36,412 bases of DNA from Sulfuritalea sp. (GTDB taxonomy: Bacteria > Pseudomonadota > Gammaproteobacteria > Burkholderiales > Burkholderiaceae_C), in contig JAIPDD010000008.1 of NCBI GenBank assembly GCA_021737875.1, forward strand, positions 1-36,412. The letters run 5' to 3'. How positions within the stretch are numbered: position 1 is the first letter of the stretch; every line of letters begins with the position of its first letter. The notes beneath the pieces were generated by a model, which was not told the DNA's origin, did no database searches, and saw nothing but the letters and a program-made list of their open reading frames with translations. Shown here one piece after another: positions 28,597 to 36,412 of this stretch. Made by a program: the position numbers and the translations under genes.

Positions 28597-29431
28597 GCTC
28601 ACTCAAGACAACCGCAAAAACAACAATGGCAGCGCCAATTGCTGCCCGCAGCGTCAAAACCTCGGAGAGCCACAACCACCCAAACAAGGCGGCAAACACG
28701 GGCTCCATGGCATAAATCACCGCAGCTTTATCCGCTGAAACATGGCGCTGTGCGAGCGCTTGAAGAAAAAACATGCCCGCAGAGGCAACGATACCCAGGT
28801 AGAGCAAGCCTACAAAAATTTCCCCATCCACGCGGGAAGGCAGTGTGAGAATACCGTCAACACCGCTACTCCAAACCATCCAAATACTGCCCATCAAGGC
28901 CATCCAAAACATCTGCGCGGTAGCCAATTGGGATGGAACGTGGGCTTTTGCCCGAGCTGATAGCAAAATCACGTAGATGGCATAGCCTAAAGCGCCCAAA
29001 ACAGTGGCCGAGTCTGCCAACAGGTGGGCTCCACCATCGTAAGACATTAACGCGATTCCCCCGCACGCGAGCGCCGCGGCAAACACCACCAACCAAGAAG
29101 GGCGCGCTCCGAGTGTGATCCCAAGCAGTGGCACCATCAACACATTCAAACTGGTAAGGAATGCGCTGCGGTTGGATGAAATAAATTCCAAACCGAAGGC
29201 TTGGGCCACGTATGTGATGAGTACCAAAGCGCCCAAAACACAACCCGTACGCCAAGTGTGGGCCGGAACGCGCAAGGCAAAAGGCGCCATGCACACAGCT
29301 GCAATTAAAAACCGAAGTGCGGAGACTTCAATCCCGCTCAAGGAAGCGGTTGCCACCTTCAAGACAGGGAAGGTTAAACCCCATACCAAGGTGGCAAACA
29401 AGAGCGCAAGGACGTAGCGATCGAGCCGCAC
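28565..29431 (-). CDS. DMT-superfamily transporter (EamA domain)
   Basis: About 10 TM; 'LLFATLVWGLTFPVLKVA', 'FISSNRSAFLTSLNVLMVPLLG', 'SADKAAVIYAMEPVFAALFGWLWLSE'. Confidence 0.92.
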   Translation of the reverse strand: MRLDRYVLALLFATLVWGLTFPVLKVATASLSGIEVSALRFLIAAVCMAPFALRVPAHTWRTGCVLGALVLITYVAQAFGLEFISSNRSAFLTSLNVLMVPLLGITLGARPSWLVVFAAALACGGIALMSYDGGAHLLADSATVLGALGYAIYVILLSARAKAHVPSQLATAQMFWMALMGSIWMVWSSGVDGILTLPSRVDGEIFVGLLYLGIVASAGMFFLQALAQRHVSADKAAVIYAMEPVFAALFGWLWLSEVLTLRAAIGAAIVVFAVVLSELKPASCPPPT

Positions 29432-29457
29432 GGGCAGGCTATCGGGACAAAGCCAAA

Positions 29458-30177
29458 CTACTCGCCCAAATACGCTGCACGTACCTTGGGGTCATTGAGC
29501 ATTTGCTTGGCGTCCCCGGTCATGGTGATGATGCCGGACTCCATCACATAACCACGGTTGGCGATAGACAAGGCGCGGCTTGCATTTTGCTCAACCAATA
29601 AGACAGTGACGCCTTGGGCAAAGACATCGCGCACCACTTCGAAAATTTTATCCACCATGATGGGTGACAAACCCATGGAGGGCTCATCCATCAGCAAGAC
29701 CTTGGGGCGGCTCATCAAGGCCCGGCCCATGGCCAGCATTTGTTGCTCACCGCCCGACATGGTGCCTGCGAGTTGGTCTCTGCGCTCTTTGAGGCGAGGA
29801 AAAATGGCAAACATCTTTTCAATATCGGCTTCAATTCCTTCTTTGTCGTCACGGATGTACGCGCCCATTTGCAAATTCTCAATGATCGACATGCGTGTGA
29901 ATACGCCGCGGCCTTCGGGAACCATCGCCAGGCCTTGCTTCACCAAGTCCCAAGGGCCTTGACCGCGAATGCTTTGGCCCATGTATTCAATGTCGCCAGC
30001 AGCCATGGGTAAGGTGCCCGTAATGGCCTTCATGGTGGTGGTTTTACCCGCACCGTTGGAGCCAATCAGTGAAACCAGTTCACCCTCGCGCACCTCAAAA
30101 TCCACCCCTTTGACGGCTTGAATCCCGCCATAGGACACTTTCAGTCCTGTTACCTTGAGCAATGTTTTGCCAGTCAT
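29458..30177 (-). CDS. livF: Branched-chain amino acid-type ABC transporter ATP-binding protein
   Basis: 'GSNGAGKTTTMKAITG', 'LAGTMSGGEQQMLAMGRALMSRPKVLLMDEPSMGLSP'. Confidence 0.93.
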   Translation of the reverse strand: MTGKTLLKVTGLKVSYGGIQAVKGVDFEVREGELVSLIGSNGAGKTTTMKAITGTLPMAAGDIEYMGQSIRGQGPWDLVKQGLAMVPEGRGVFTRMSIIENLQMGAYIRDDKEGIEADIEKMFAIFPRLKERRDQLAGTMSGGEQQMLAMGRALMSRPKVLLMDEPSMGLSPIMVDKIFEVVRDVFAQGVTVLLVEQNASRALSIANRGYVMESGIITMTGDAKQMLNDPKVRAAYLGE

Positions 30178-30229
30178 ATCGTTTCCTTGTCCGGCTCGGC
30201 GTGAACGCAGAGCACTTTGTTAGGTTGTG

Positions 30230-31024
30230 TCAGTGCCCACTGGTGCCTAAATAGGCCTCAATCACTTTGTCATTTTTCTGAACTTCAGCGGGCGTGCCTT
30301 CAGCGATCTGTTTGCCGTAATCGAGCACGGTAACCCGGTCGCACAAGCCCATGACGAGCTTCACATCGTGTTCGATCAACAAAATAGTACGGTTGTCATT
30401 GCGGATGCGGTCAATCAACTCGCGCAGCATGATTTTTTCAGTGGCATTCATTCCCGCAGCAGGCTCATCCAATGCAATCAACTGGGGATCGGTTGCCAGC
30501 GCTCTGGCTATTTCTAGTCGACGTTGGTCGCCGTAGCTTAAGGTGCGCGCGCGGTAATCGGCAAATTTTCCGATACCAACATACTCTAGGAGTTCGTGCG
30601 CACGTTCTGTAATAGCAGCCTCTTCGGCTTTGAACGAAGCGGTCCGAAACATGGCACCCAATAAACCAGAATGGGTACGAACATGGCGTCCGACCATGAC
30701 GTTTTCCAAGGCGGTCATCTCCGCAAACAAACGGATATTTTGAAACGTTCGTGCAATGCCCGCTTTAGCAACGGTATGAACCGCCGTGGGCTGGTAAGCC
30801 TTACCCGCCAATTCAAAGGAGCCCGTATCAGGCGTGTACAAACCGGTCAGCACGTTGAAAAATGTAGTTTTTCCAGCACCATTGGGGCCGATCAACCCAT
30901 AGACTTGGCCGCGTTCAATGGTGATGCCTACGTCGCTTAAGGCTTGCAAACCTCCGAAGCGCTTTGACACGCCAGAGACATGGAGAACGGTATCTTTCAC
31001 CGAATTTTTTACTGTTGTCGTCAT
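30230..31024 (-). CDS. livG: Branched-chain amino acid-type ABC transporter ATP-binding protein
   Basis: 'GPNGAGKTTFFNVLTGLYTPDTG', 'LSYGDQRRLEIARALATDPQLIALDEPAAGMN'. ATG 31024 preferred over TTG 31039. Confidence 0.93.
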   Translation of the reverse strand: MTTTVKNSVKDTVLHVSGVSKRFGGLQALSDVGITIERGQVYGLIGPNGAGKTTFFNVLTGLYTPDTGSFELAGKAYQPTAVHTVAKAGIARTFQNIRLFAEMTALENVMVGRHVRTHSGLLGAMFRTASFKAEEAAITERAHELLEYVGIGKFADYRARTLSYGDQRRLEIARALATDPQLIALDEPAAGMNATEKIMLRELIDRIRNDNRTILLIEHDVKLVMGLCDRVTVLDYGKQIAEGTPAEVQKNDKVIEAYLGTSGH

Positions 31025-31035
31025 GGTGATCCCGA

Positions 31036-32124
31036 TCAAGCTTTGGCGGCCGGTGGCAAAGATTTACCGTGCTCTGGCGTGGGCCACAAACCACGGGGAC
31101 GCAGCAGCATGATGCTGACCATGGCCAGAGCAATCAGCAATTGGCGCAAGATGGATGCGTCTAAACGACCACCAGTTAGTGATTGCAAAGGTCCAGCCAC
31201 ATAGCGCAGAACCTCAGGCAAAGCGGAAAGCAGCACCGCGCCCAAAATCACACCGGGCAAATGCCCCACACCACCAAGAACAACCATCGCAACAATCATC
31301 ACCGACTCCATCAAGCTGAAAGACTCGGGTGAAATAAAACCTTGAAAGGATGCAAACATGGCGCCGGAAACGCCCCCAAAGGTGGCTCCCATTCCGAATG
31401 CGGCGAGCTTCAAGTTGCGGGTATTGATGCCCATGGCTTTGGCGGCAATTTCATCTTCTCGAATTGCCATCCAAGCCCGCCCTACGCGGGACAACTCCAA
31501 GCGGTGGGATATCAAAATACTGACCAATACCAAAGCCAGGAACAGGTAGTAATACAGCGAAACCGACGCCAATTCAAACCCGCCAATCACCAGCTTCTTG
31601 CCTAAGTCAAATCCAAAAAAGTGCAAGGAGTCAATCTGGTTGATTCCTTTGGGGCCATTGGTGATATTGACAGGGTTATCCAAATTATTCAAAAACACAC
31701 GAATAATTTCACCAAAACCTAAAGTAACGATCGCAAGATAGTCGCCGCGCAAACGCAGGGTGGGCGCACCCAACAAAATTCCAAATGCGCCTGCAATTCC
31801 TGCAGCCAAGGGGATCACAAGCCAAAGAGGCGAATGCAAACCTTGTGGAAACATGGCAGCAATAGCAGGAAAGGTTTCTATCAAATGCGGAGAATTCAGC
31901 AGGCCAAACAGGTAAGCGCCAATCGCAAAAAAAGCGACATAGCCCAGGTCCAACAAACCGGCATAACCGACCACAATGTTCAAACCGACTGCAAGCAGCA
32001 CATACAGAAGTGCCATGTCCGCTATGCGGACCCACGCGTTGCCAAAGCCCTGTAAGAACACGGGTAAAACCAGCAGTGCAATTGCAGCTGCAACGATGAC
32101 CAAGAATTTTTGTTGTTGTTTCAT
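31036..32124 (-). CDS. livM: Branched-chain amino acid-type ABC transporter permease
   Basis: 'VGLNIVVGYAGLLDLGYVAFFAIGAYLF', 'RLRGDYLAIVTLGFGEIIRVFLNN', 'GRAWMAIREDEIAAKAMGIN'. Confidence 0.94.
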   Translation of the reverse strand: MKQQQKFLVIVAAAIALLVLPVFLQGFGNAWVRIADMALLYVLLAVGLNIVVGYAGLLDLGYVAFFAIGAYLFGLLNSPHLIETFPAIAAMFPQGLHSPLWLVIPLAAGIAGAFGILLGAPTLRLRGDYLAIVTLGFGEIIRVFLNNLDNPVNITNGPKGINQIDSLHFFGFDLGKKLVIGGFELASVSLYYYLFLALVLVSILISHRLELSRVGRAWMAIREDEIAAKAMGINTRNLKLAAFGMGATFGGVSGAMFASFQGFISPESFSLMESVMIVAMVVLGGVGHLPGVILGAVLLSALPEVLRYVAGPLQSLTGGRLDASILRQLLIALAMVSIMLLRPRGLWPTPEHGKSLPPAAKA

Positions 32125-32137
32125 AGCGGTGACCTCC

Positions 32138-33067
32138 TTATGCGCGGTCTGCTACGCGCTCACCTAGCAGTCCTGAAGGGCGCAAAGTAAGAACGACGAT
32201 AAGCACTATGAAGGCAAAAATATCAGAGTAATGGCTTCCCAAAACCCCGCCGGTGAGTTCACCGATATACCCTGCACCAATGGACTCAATGAGTCCCAGC
32301 AAAATTGCACCAACAACAGCGCCTGCTAAGTTTCCAATACCTCCAAACACGGCGGCAGTAAATGCTTTCAAGCCAGGCAAGAAGCCCATGGCATGCTGTG
32401 CAGTTCCATAATTCGAGGCGTACATCACGCCGGCGATAGCAGCCAACACTGCACCAATCACAAAGGTCGCTGAAATGACCATATCGGGTTTGACGCCCAT
32501 CAGGCCCGCAACGCGGGGATTTTCAGCGGTGGCGCGCATGGCACGACCGAGTTTGGTGTAGTTCACCAACCACATCAGTAGCGCCAAAGAAACTGCGGTT
32601 ACGCCCAAAATCATGACCTGTGTTGGCGTGATCACTGCGCCTGCGATGTTGATAGGCGTCGTAGGAAGCAAAGTGGGATAGGACTTGTAGTTAGGTTTCC
32701 AAATGATCATGGCCAAGGTCTGCAACAAGATGGACATGCCGATGGCGGTAATCAAGGGGGCTAACTTGGGGCTGTTGCGCAAAGGGCGGTAGGCCACTTT
32801 TTCAATAACAAAATTCAGTGTTGCCGCTACGATGCAAGAAATAAGGAGCGCGATCAGAAGAATCACGGGGCCTGGTGTACCCGGCATGGACTCTTGCATC
32901 ACGCCAATAATGCTCCAACTGGTGAGCGCTCCCACCATCATCACCTCACCATGGGCAAAATTGATCAAGTTGATAATGCCGTAAACCATGGTGTAGCCCA
33001 GGGCAATGAGCGCATACATGCTGCCCAGCACCAGGCCGTTAATGACCTGCTGTATAAAAATATCCAT
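32138..33067 (-). CDS. livH: Branched-chain amino acid-type ABC transporter permease
   Basis: 'QQVINGLVLGSMYALIALGYTMVYGIINLINFAHGEVMMVGA', 'GRAMRATAENPRVAGLMGV'. GGAG SD with 8-nt spacing supports start 33067. Confidence 0.94.
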   Translation of the reverse strand: MDIFIQQVINGLVLGSMYALIALGYTMVYGIINLINFAHGEVMMVGALTSWSIIGVMQESMPGTPGPVILLIALLISCIVAATLNFVIEKVAYRPLRNSPKLAPLITAIGMSILLQTLAMIIWKPNYKSYPTLLPTTPINIAGAVITPTQVMILGVTAVSLALLMWLVNYTKLGRAMRATAENPRVAGLMGVKPDMVISATFVIGAVLAAIAGVMYASNYGTAQHAMGFLPGLKAFTAAVFGGIGNLAGAVVGAILLGLIESIGAGYIGELTGGVLGSHYSDIFAFIVLIVVLTLRPSGLLGERVADRA

Positions 33068-33303
33068 AAAAAACATCTCCGAAGTTCTTGTGTTTGAACC
33101 GATTTGGCCGCGAACACTGGTGGCGTCACGCCATTGATAGCTATATGTCGGCCATCCCGATGGTTTCAGGTCTGCCGATTGTCGCAACCCGAGATTCTAA
33201 CGACCTCGCCAGAGAAAACCGGTTCAATAAGGCATGGGTTTACCCTAGAAAATGCGCAATCATCCAAACTGTTTACGCTTTTCATGGTGCATTAGTTTTT
33301 CTG

Positions 33304-34614
33304 CTATTGCTGCGGCTTAGTCTTGTGGTTGCGCGCTTTAAGCTCGCGCATTTTTTCTGCGATGCGAATTTCGAGGCCGCGCTCAACGGGCCGGTAAAAC
33401 TGCAGTTCTTCCAAGCCCTGCGGTAAATACTGCTCCCCTGCTGCAAACCCACCTTCCTCGTCATGGGCATAGCGGTAATTTGTACCGTATTCCAAATCCT
33501 TCATCAGCTTGGTTGGCGCGTTACGCAAGTGCATGGGGACTGGCCGACTGCCGTCTTTTTTGACCCACGCTTTTGCTTCGTTAAAGGCTTTGTAAACCGC
33601 GTTGGATTTGGGCGCCACAGCCAAATACACCACGCACTGGGCCAAAGTCAGTTCACCCTCGGGAGAGCCCAAGCGTTCGTACACATCCGAAGCGTCTAAG
33701 GCCATTCTCAAAGCCCGAGGGTCAGCCAAGCCAATATCCTCACTGGCCATTCGAATCATTCGGCGGGCCAGGTAACGCGGATCTGCACCACCATCGAGCA
33801 TGCGAACGAACCAATACAGTGCCGCATCGGGGTCGGAGCCGCGCACGGATTTGTGCAATGCCGAGATAGAGTCATAAAACTGCTCGCCACCCTTGTCATA
33901 GCGGCGCATACGCTCACCCAAAACCTTAAGCAACCATTCATCGCTGATGGCTTCGAGCCTATCTTGCTTGGCTGCAACTGCCAATGTTTCAAGCGTGTTG
34001 AGAAGCCGCCTGGCATCACCATCGGCATACCCAATCAAACGGTCAACCGCTTGCGCTTCAATGGCCGGCAAAGCAGAGTGCGCTTGGGCATGGACCACAA
34101 TTTGGCGTAAATCCTCTGGTGTCAAAGGCTGCAATACATAGACTGCCGCGCGTGACAACAAGGCTGAATTCACCTCAAAAGAAGGGTTTTCTGTGGTTGC
34201 ACCAATAAAGGTAAATAAACCGCTCTCTACGTGGGGCAAAAATGCATCTTGCTGGCTTTTATTGAAGCGGTGAACCTCGTCTACAAACACAATCGTTCGA
34301 CGCTGCTCGATGCCCTCACGCACGGTTTGGGCTTGCTCTACGGCTTCGCGGATTTCTTTGATTCCACCCAAGACGGCGCTGATGGTGATGAACTGCGCAT
34401 CAAACGCGTCCGCCATCAGCCGTGCGATTGTAGTTTTCCCAACCCCTGGCGGGCCCCACAAGATACAGCTGTGTGGCTGGCCAGACTCAAAGGCCAAGCG
34501 CAAAGCCATGCCGTCGCCCAGCAGATGCTGCTGACCAATGACTTCGCCAAGTGACTTAGGGCGTAAGCTTTCCGCCAAAGGCTGGTGCTTACTGGGGGTG
34601 AATGGTGTCGCCAC
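33304..34614 (-). CDS. rarA: Replication-associated recombination protein A (AAA+ ATPase, MgsA)
   Basis: '[24 protein letters not shown]', '[20 protein letters not shown]', '[21 protein letters not shown]', '[19 protein letters not shown]'. Confidence 0.96.
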   Translation of the reverse strand: MATPFTPSKHQPLAESLRPKSLGEVIGQQHLLGDGMALRLAFESGQPHSCILWGPPGVGKTTIARLMADAFDAQFITISAVLGGIKEIREAVEQAQTVREGIEQRRTIVFVDEVHRFNKSQQDAFLPHVESGLFTFIGATTENPSFEVNSALLSRAAVYVLQPLTPEDLRQIVVHAQAHSALPAIEAQAVDRLIGYADGDARRLLNTLETLAVAAKQDRLEAISDEWLLKVLGERMRRYDKGGEQFYDSISALHKSVRGSDPDAALYWFVRMLDGGADPRYLARRMIRMASEDIGLADPRALRMALDASDVYERLGSPEGELTLAQCVVYLAVAPKSNAVYKAFNEAKAWVKKDGSRPVPMHLRNAPTKLMKDLEYGTNYRYAHDEEGGFAAGEQYLPQGLEELQFYRPVERGLEIRIAEKMRELKARNHKTKPQQ

Positions 34615-34679
34615 GCGCTAATCTCAAATAAAAGACAAAGTGTAGGCGAAGCCTTTGTAGCAAGGGCTTGCGAAAATTT

Positions 34680-35567
34680 TTAACATGACTCATCCGCCGA
34701 ATAAGCAGCTTGCTCCATTTGAACCGCCTCTACCAATTGCGTTTCAAGCAACGCAACTGCAGGTGCAAGCGTACCTGGCGCACGGTGCAAAGCGATTTCA
34801 ATTTCCGGCAACCGTGGCAGTTGGTGTTCTGCACCAAATACACGCCACTCCGGCGGGACCATGCTTTGCGCAACAACCGTCAGCGCTAACCCGCTAGAGA
34901 CAGCGATTTTCCCACCAGCGAAACTTTGGCTGGTATACGCAATCCGCCAGGGAATGCTGTCGGCATCTAATGCGCTAAGTGCATGTGCGCGAAAAACACA
35001 GCCATCAGGAAACAAAGCCAAGGGCAAAGGGGTCGATTCGAAAGCGCGGTGCTGGCGAGAACCCGCCCAAACCAAGTGTTCGGTTCGCAGCACTTTGCCC
35101 CGTCGGCGCTTAGGTTGGCGGGTGATTAAAGCCACATCCAAGTTCCCCGCTTCGACCCGGTCCAGAAGTTCACCACTTAACGCGCCAATCACCTCCAGTT
35201 GTACCCGGGGATAGGCATGCGCAAAATGGGTTAATACGCCTGGTAAAAATTGGTGGGCGTAATCATCGGGCATACCCAAGCGGACATGGCCCTGGGCATG
35301 GGGCTGGTTAAGTGCTACCAACGCTTCTTCATTGAGTCGAATCATGCGGCGGGCATATCCCAAAAGAATTTCGCCTTCGTCAGTGAGAACGATTTTCCGG
35401 CTGTCACGCAAAAGCAGCGCATGGCCTGACAGGTCTTCCAGCTTACGCAACTGCATGCTGACAGCCGACTGGGTTCGGCACAAGTACTGGGCCGCTCGGG
35501 TAAAGCTGCCGCTGTCGACCACCGCAGCAAAAGCCTGCAACAAAGCAAGATCAAGGTACTTCAACAT
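34680..35567 (-). CDS. LysR-family transcriptional regulator
   Basis: N-terminal HTH 'LALLQAFAAVVDSGSFTRAAQYLCRTQSAVSMQLRKLEDLSGHALLLRD'. Confidence 0.94.
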   Translation of the reverse strand: MLKYLDLALLQAFAAVVDSGSFTRAAQYLCRTQSAVSMQLRKLEDLSGHALLLRDSRKIVLTDEGEILLGYARRMIRLNEEALVALNQPHAQGHVRLGMPDDYAHQFLPGVLTHFAHAYPRVQLEVIGALSGELLDRVEAGNLDVALITRQPKRRRGKVLRTEHLVWAGSRQHRAFESTPLPLALFPDGCVFRAHALSALDADSIPWRIAYTSQSFAGGKIAVSSGLALTVVAQSMVPPEWRVFGAEHQLPRLPEIEIALHRAPGTLAPAVALLETQLVEAVQMEQAAYSADESC

Positions 35568-35583
35568 AGGCGGACGCCCCTTT

Positions 35584-35600
35584 TATCAAAATATTTGATA
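35584..35600. promoter_or_regulatory. Candidate LysR-type binding site between divergent genes
   Basis: TATCAAA-ATA-TTTGATA, perfect 7-bp inverted repeat containing a T-N11-A motif (T 35586, A 35598). Confidence 0.6.
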
Positions 35601-35724
35601 CAGAGCATAACAATTATTCGTTTGCATTCATCTTCTGAGACTCCTACATTGAAGCTGCGCTCCGAGTTTGGGGCGAATTTTTGCGATGAATACCTAACAC
35701 ACCCATACGAGGAGACAACGAAAA

Positions 35725-36412
35725 ATGACCCACCAAATCACCCCTGAAACAAGCTCTTTTGGTCTGGACCGCAGGCAAATGCTTGCAGGATCTGCGGCTG
35801 TTGGACTAGCCACTGCATTGGCACCCCTACCAGCGCAAGCACAAGACAAACCCAAAAAGGGTGGCGTTTTACGGCTTGGCATGGAAGGCGGCTCCGCATC
35901 CGATAGCCTTGATCCAAGAACCTACGCAGACTCGATTCCTATCTCCTACAGTTTGATGTTCTGGAATCAAATGGTCGAAATTGATGCCAAAGGCAATGCC
36001 ACGCCAGAGTTGGCTGAGAGCTGGGAGTCCAAAGCCGGTGCTGCTGAATGGATTTTCAACATCCGTAAAGGTATCACTTTCACGTCCGGTAAATCGTTAG
36101 ATGCCGATGACGTGATTTATTCCATTAACTTGCACCGCGGCGAAACAAAATCTCCAGCCAAAGGCATTTTGGAGCCCATCACAGAGATCAAAAAACTCTC
36201 ATCGCACCAAGTTCAAATCACGATGAAAACTGGCAATGCGGACTTGCCGTTTGTATTGTCCGATTACCACCTACTGATTGTTCCAAATGGAACCACTGAT
36301 TTCTCTAAGCCAGATGGAACTGGCGCTTACACCTTGGTTGAATGGCAACCTGGCGTACGTATCGTGGCCAAGCGCAAGGCCGGCAATTACTGGAAGGCCG
36401 GAAGGGGTAACT
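35725..36412 (+). CDS. ABC transporter substrate-binding protein (SBP_bac_5/DppA-like), Tat signal, truncated by window end
   Basis: Open to window end; 'LDRRQMLAGSAAVGLATALAPLPAQAQ' twin-arginine signal, then 'KKGGVLRLGMEGG...LFWNQMVEIDAKGNATPELAESWES...WIFNIRKGITFTSGKSLDADDVIYS'. Absent from the ORF track because no stop lies in the window. Confidence 0.92.
   Translation, partial: MTHQITPETSSFGLDRRQMLAGSAAVGLATALAPLPAQAQDKPKKGGVLRLGMEGGSASDSLDPRTYADSIPISYSLMFWNQMVEIDAKGNATPELAESWESKAGAAEWIFNIRKGITFTSGKSLDADDVIYSINLHRGETKSPAKGILEPITEIKKLSSHQVQITMKTGNADLPFVLSDYHLLIVPNGTTDFSKPDGTGAYTLVEWQPGVRIVAKRKAGNYWKAGRGN

Overview
The window looks like an ordinary, densely coded chromosomal segment from a Burkholderiales/Comamonadaceae-like betaproteobacterium (lineage inferred from gene content and protein style only). 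It has about 33 supportable CDSs and one tRNA-Leu(CAA). In order: the 3' end of an upstream gene; an alpha-hydroxy-acid oxidase; a DinB-type Y-family polymerase with an internal insertion; a crotonase; a TM2 protein-yaaA-queF cluster (minus strand); valS; a cysM-NUDIX-tusA-like cluster (minus strand); tRNA-Leu; a probable methylated-amine catabolic operon (MttB-family protein, DMGDH/SarDH-like flavoprotein, soxBDAG); a two-gene RND efflux operon; a glycine-zipper lipoprotein; a PAP2 phosphatase; an epimerase-like protein; a ferredoxin-reductase; a DMT transporter; livHMGF (minus strand); rarA; and a LysR regulator divergent from a truncated Tat-exported ABC substrate-binding protein. No CRISPR array, transposon, prophage or toxin-antitoxin system was seen. 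The two observations most worth following up are (1) a near-perfect 23-bp-arm palindromic element inserted in frame inside valS, resembling a protein-coding palindromic mobile element, and (2) a compact operon placing a non-pyrrolysine MttB-family methyltransferase directly upstream of a DMGDH-like flavoprotein and heterotetrameric sarcosine oxidase, with no corrinoid protein in the window. Several short inverted repeats look like operators. All family calls come from motif recognition; no database searches were run.
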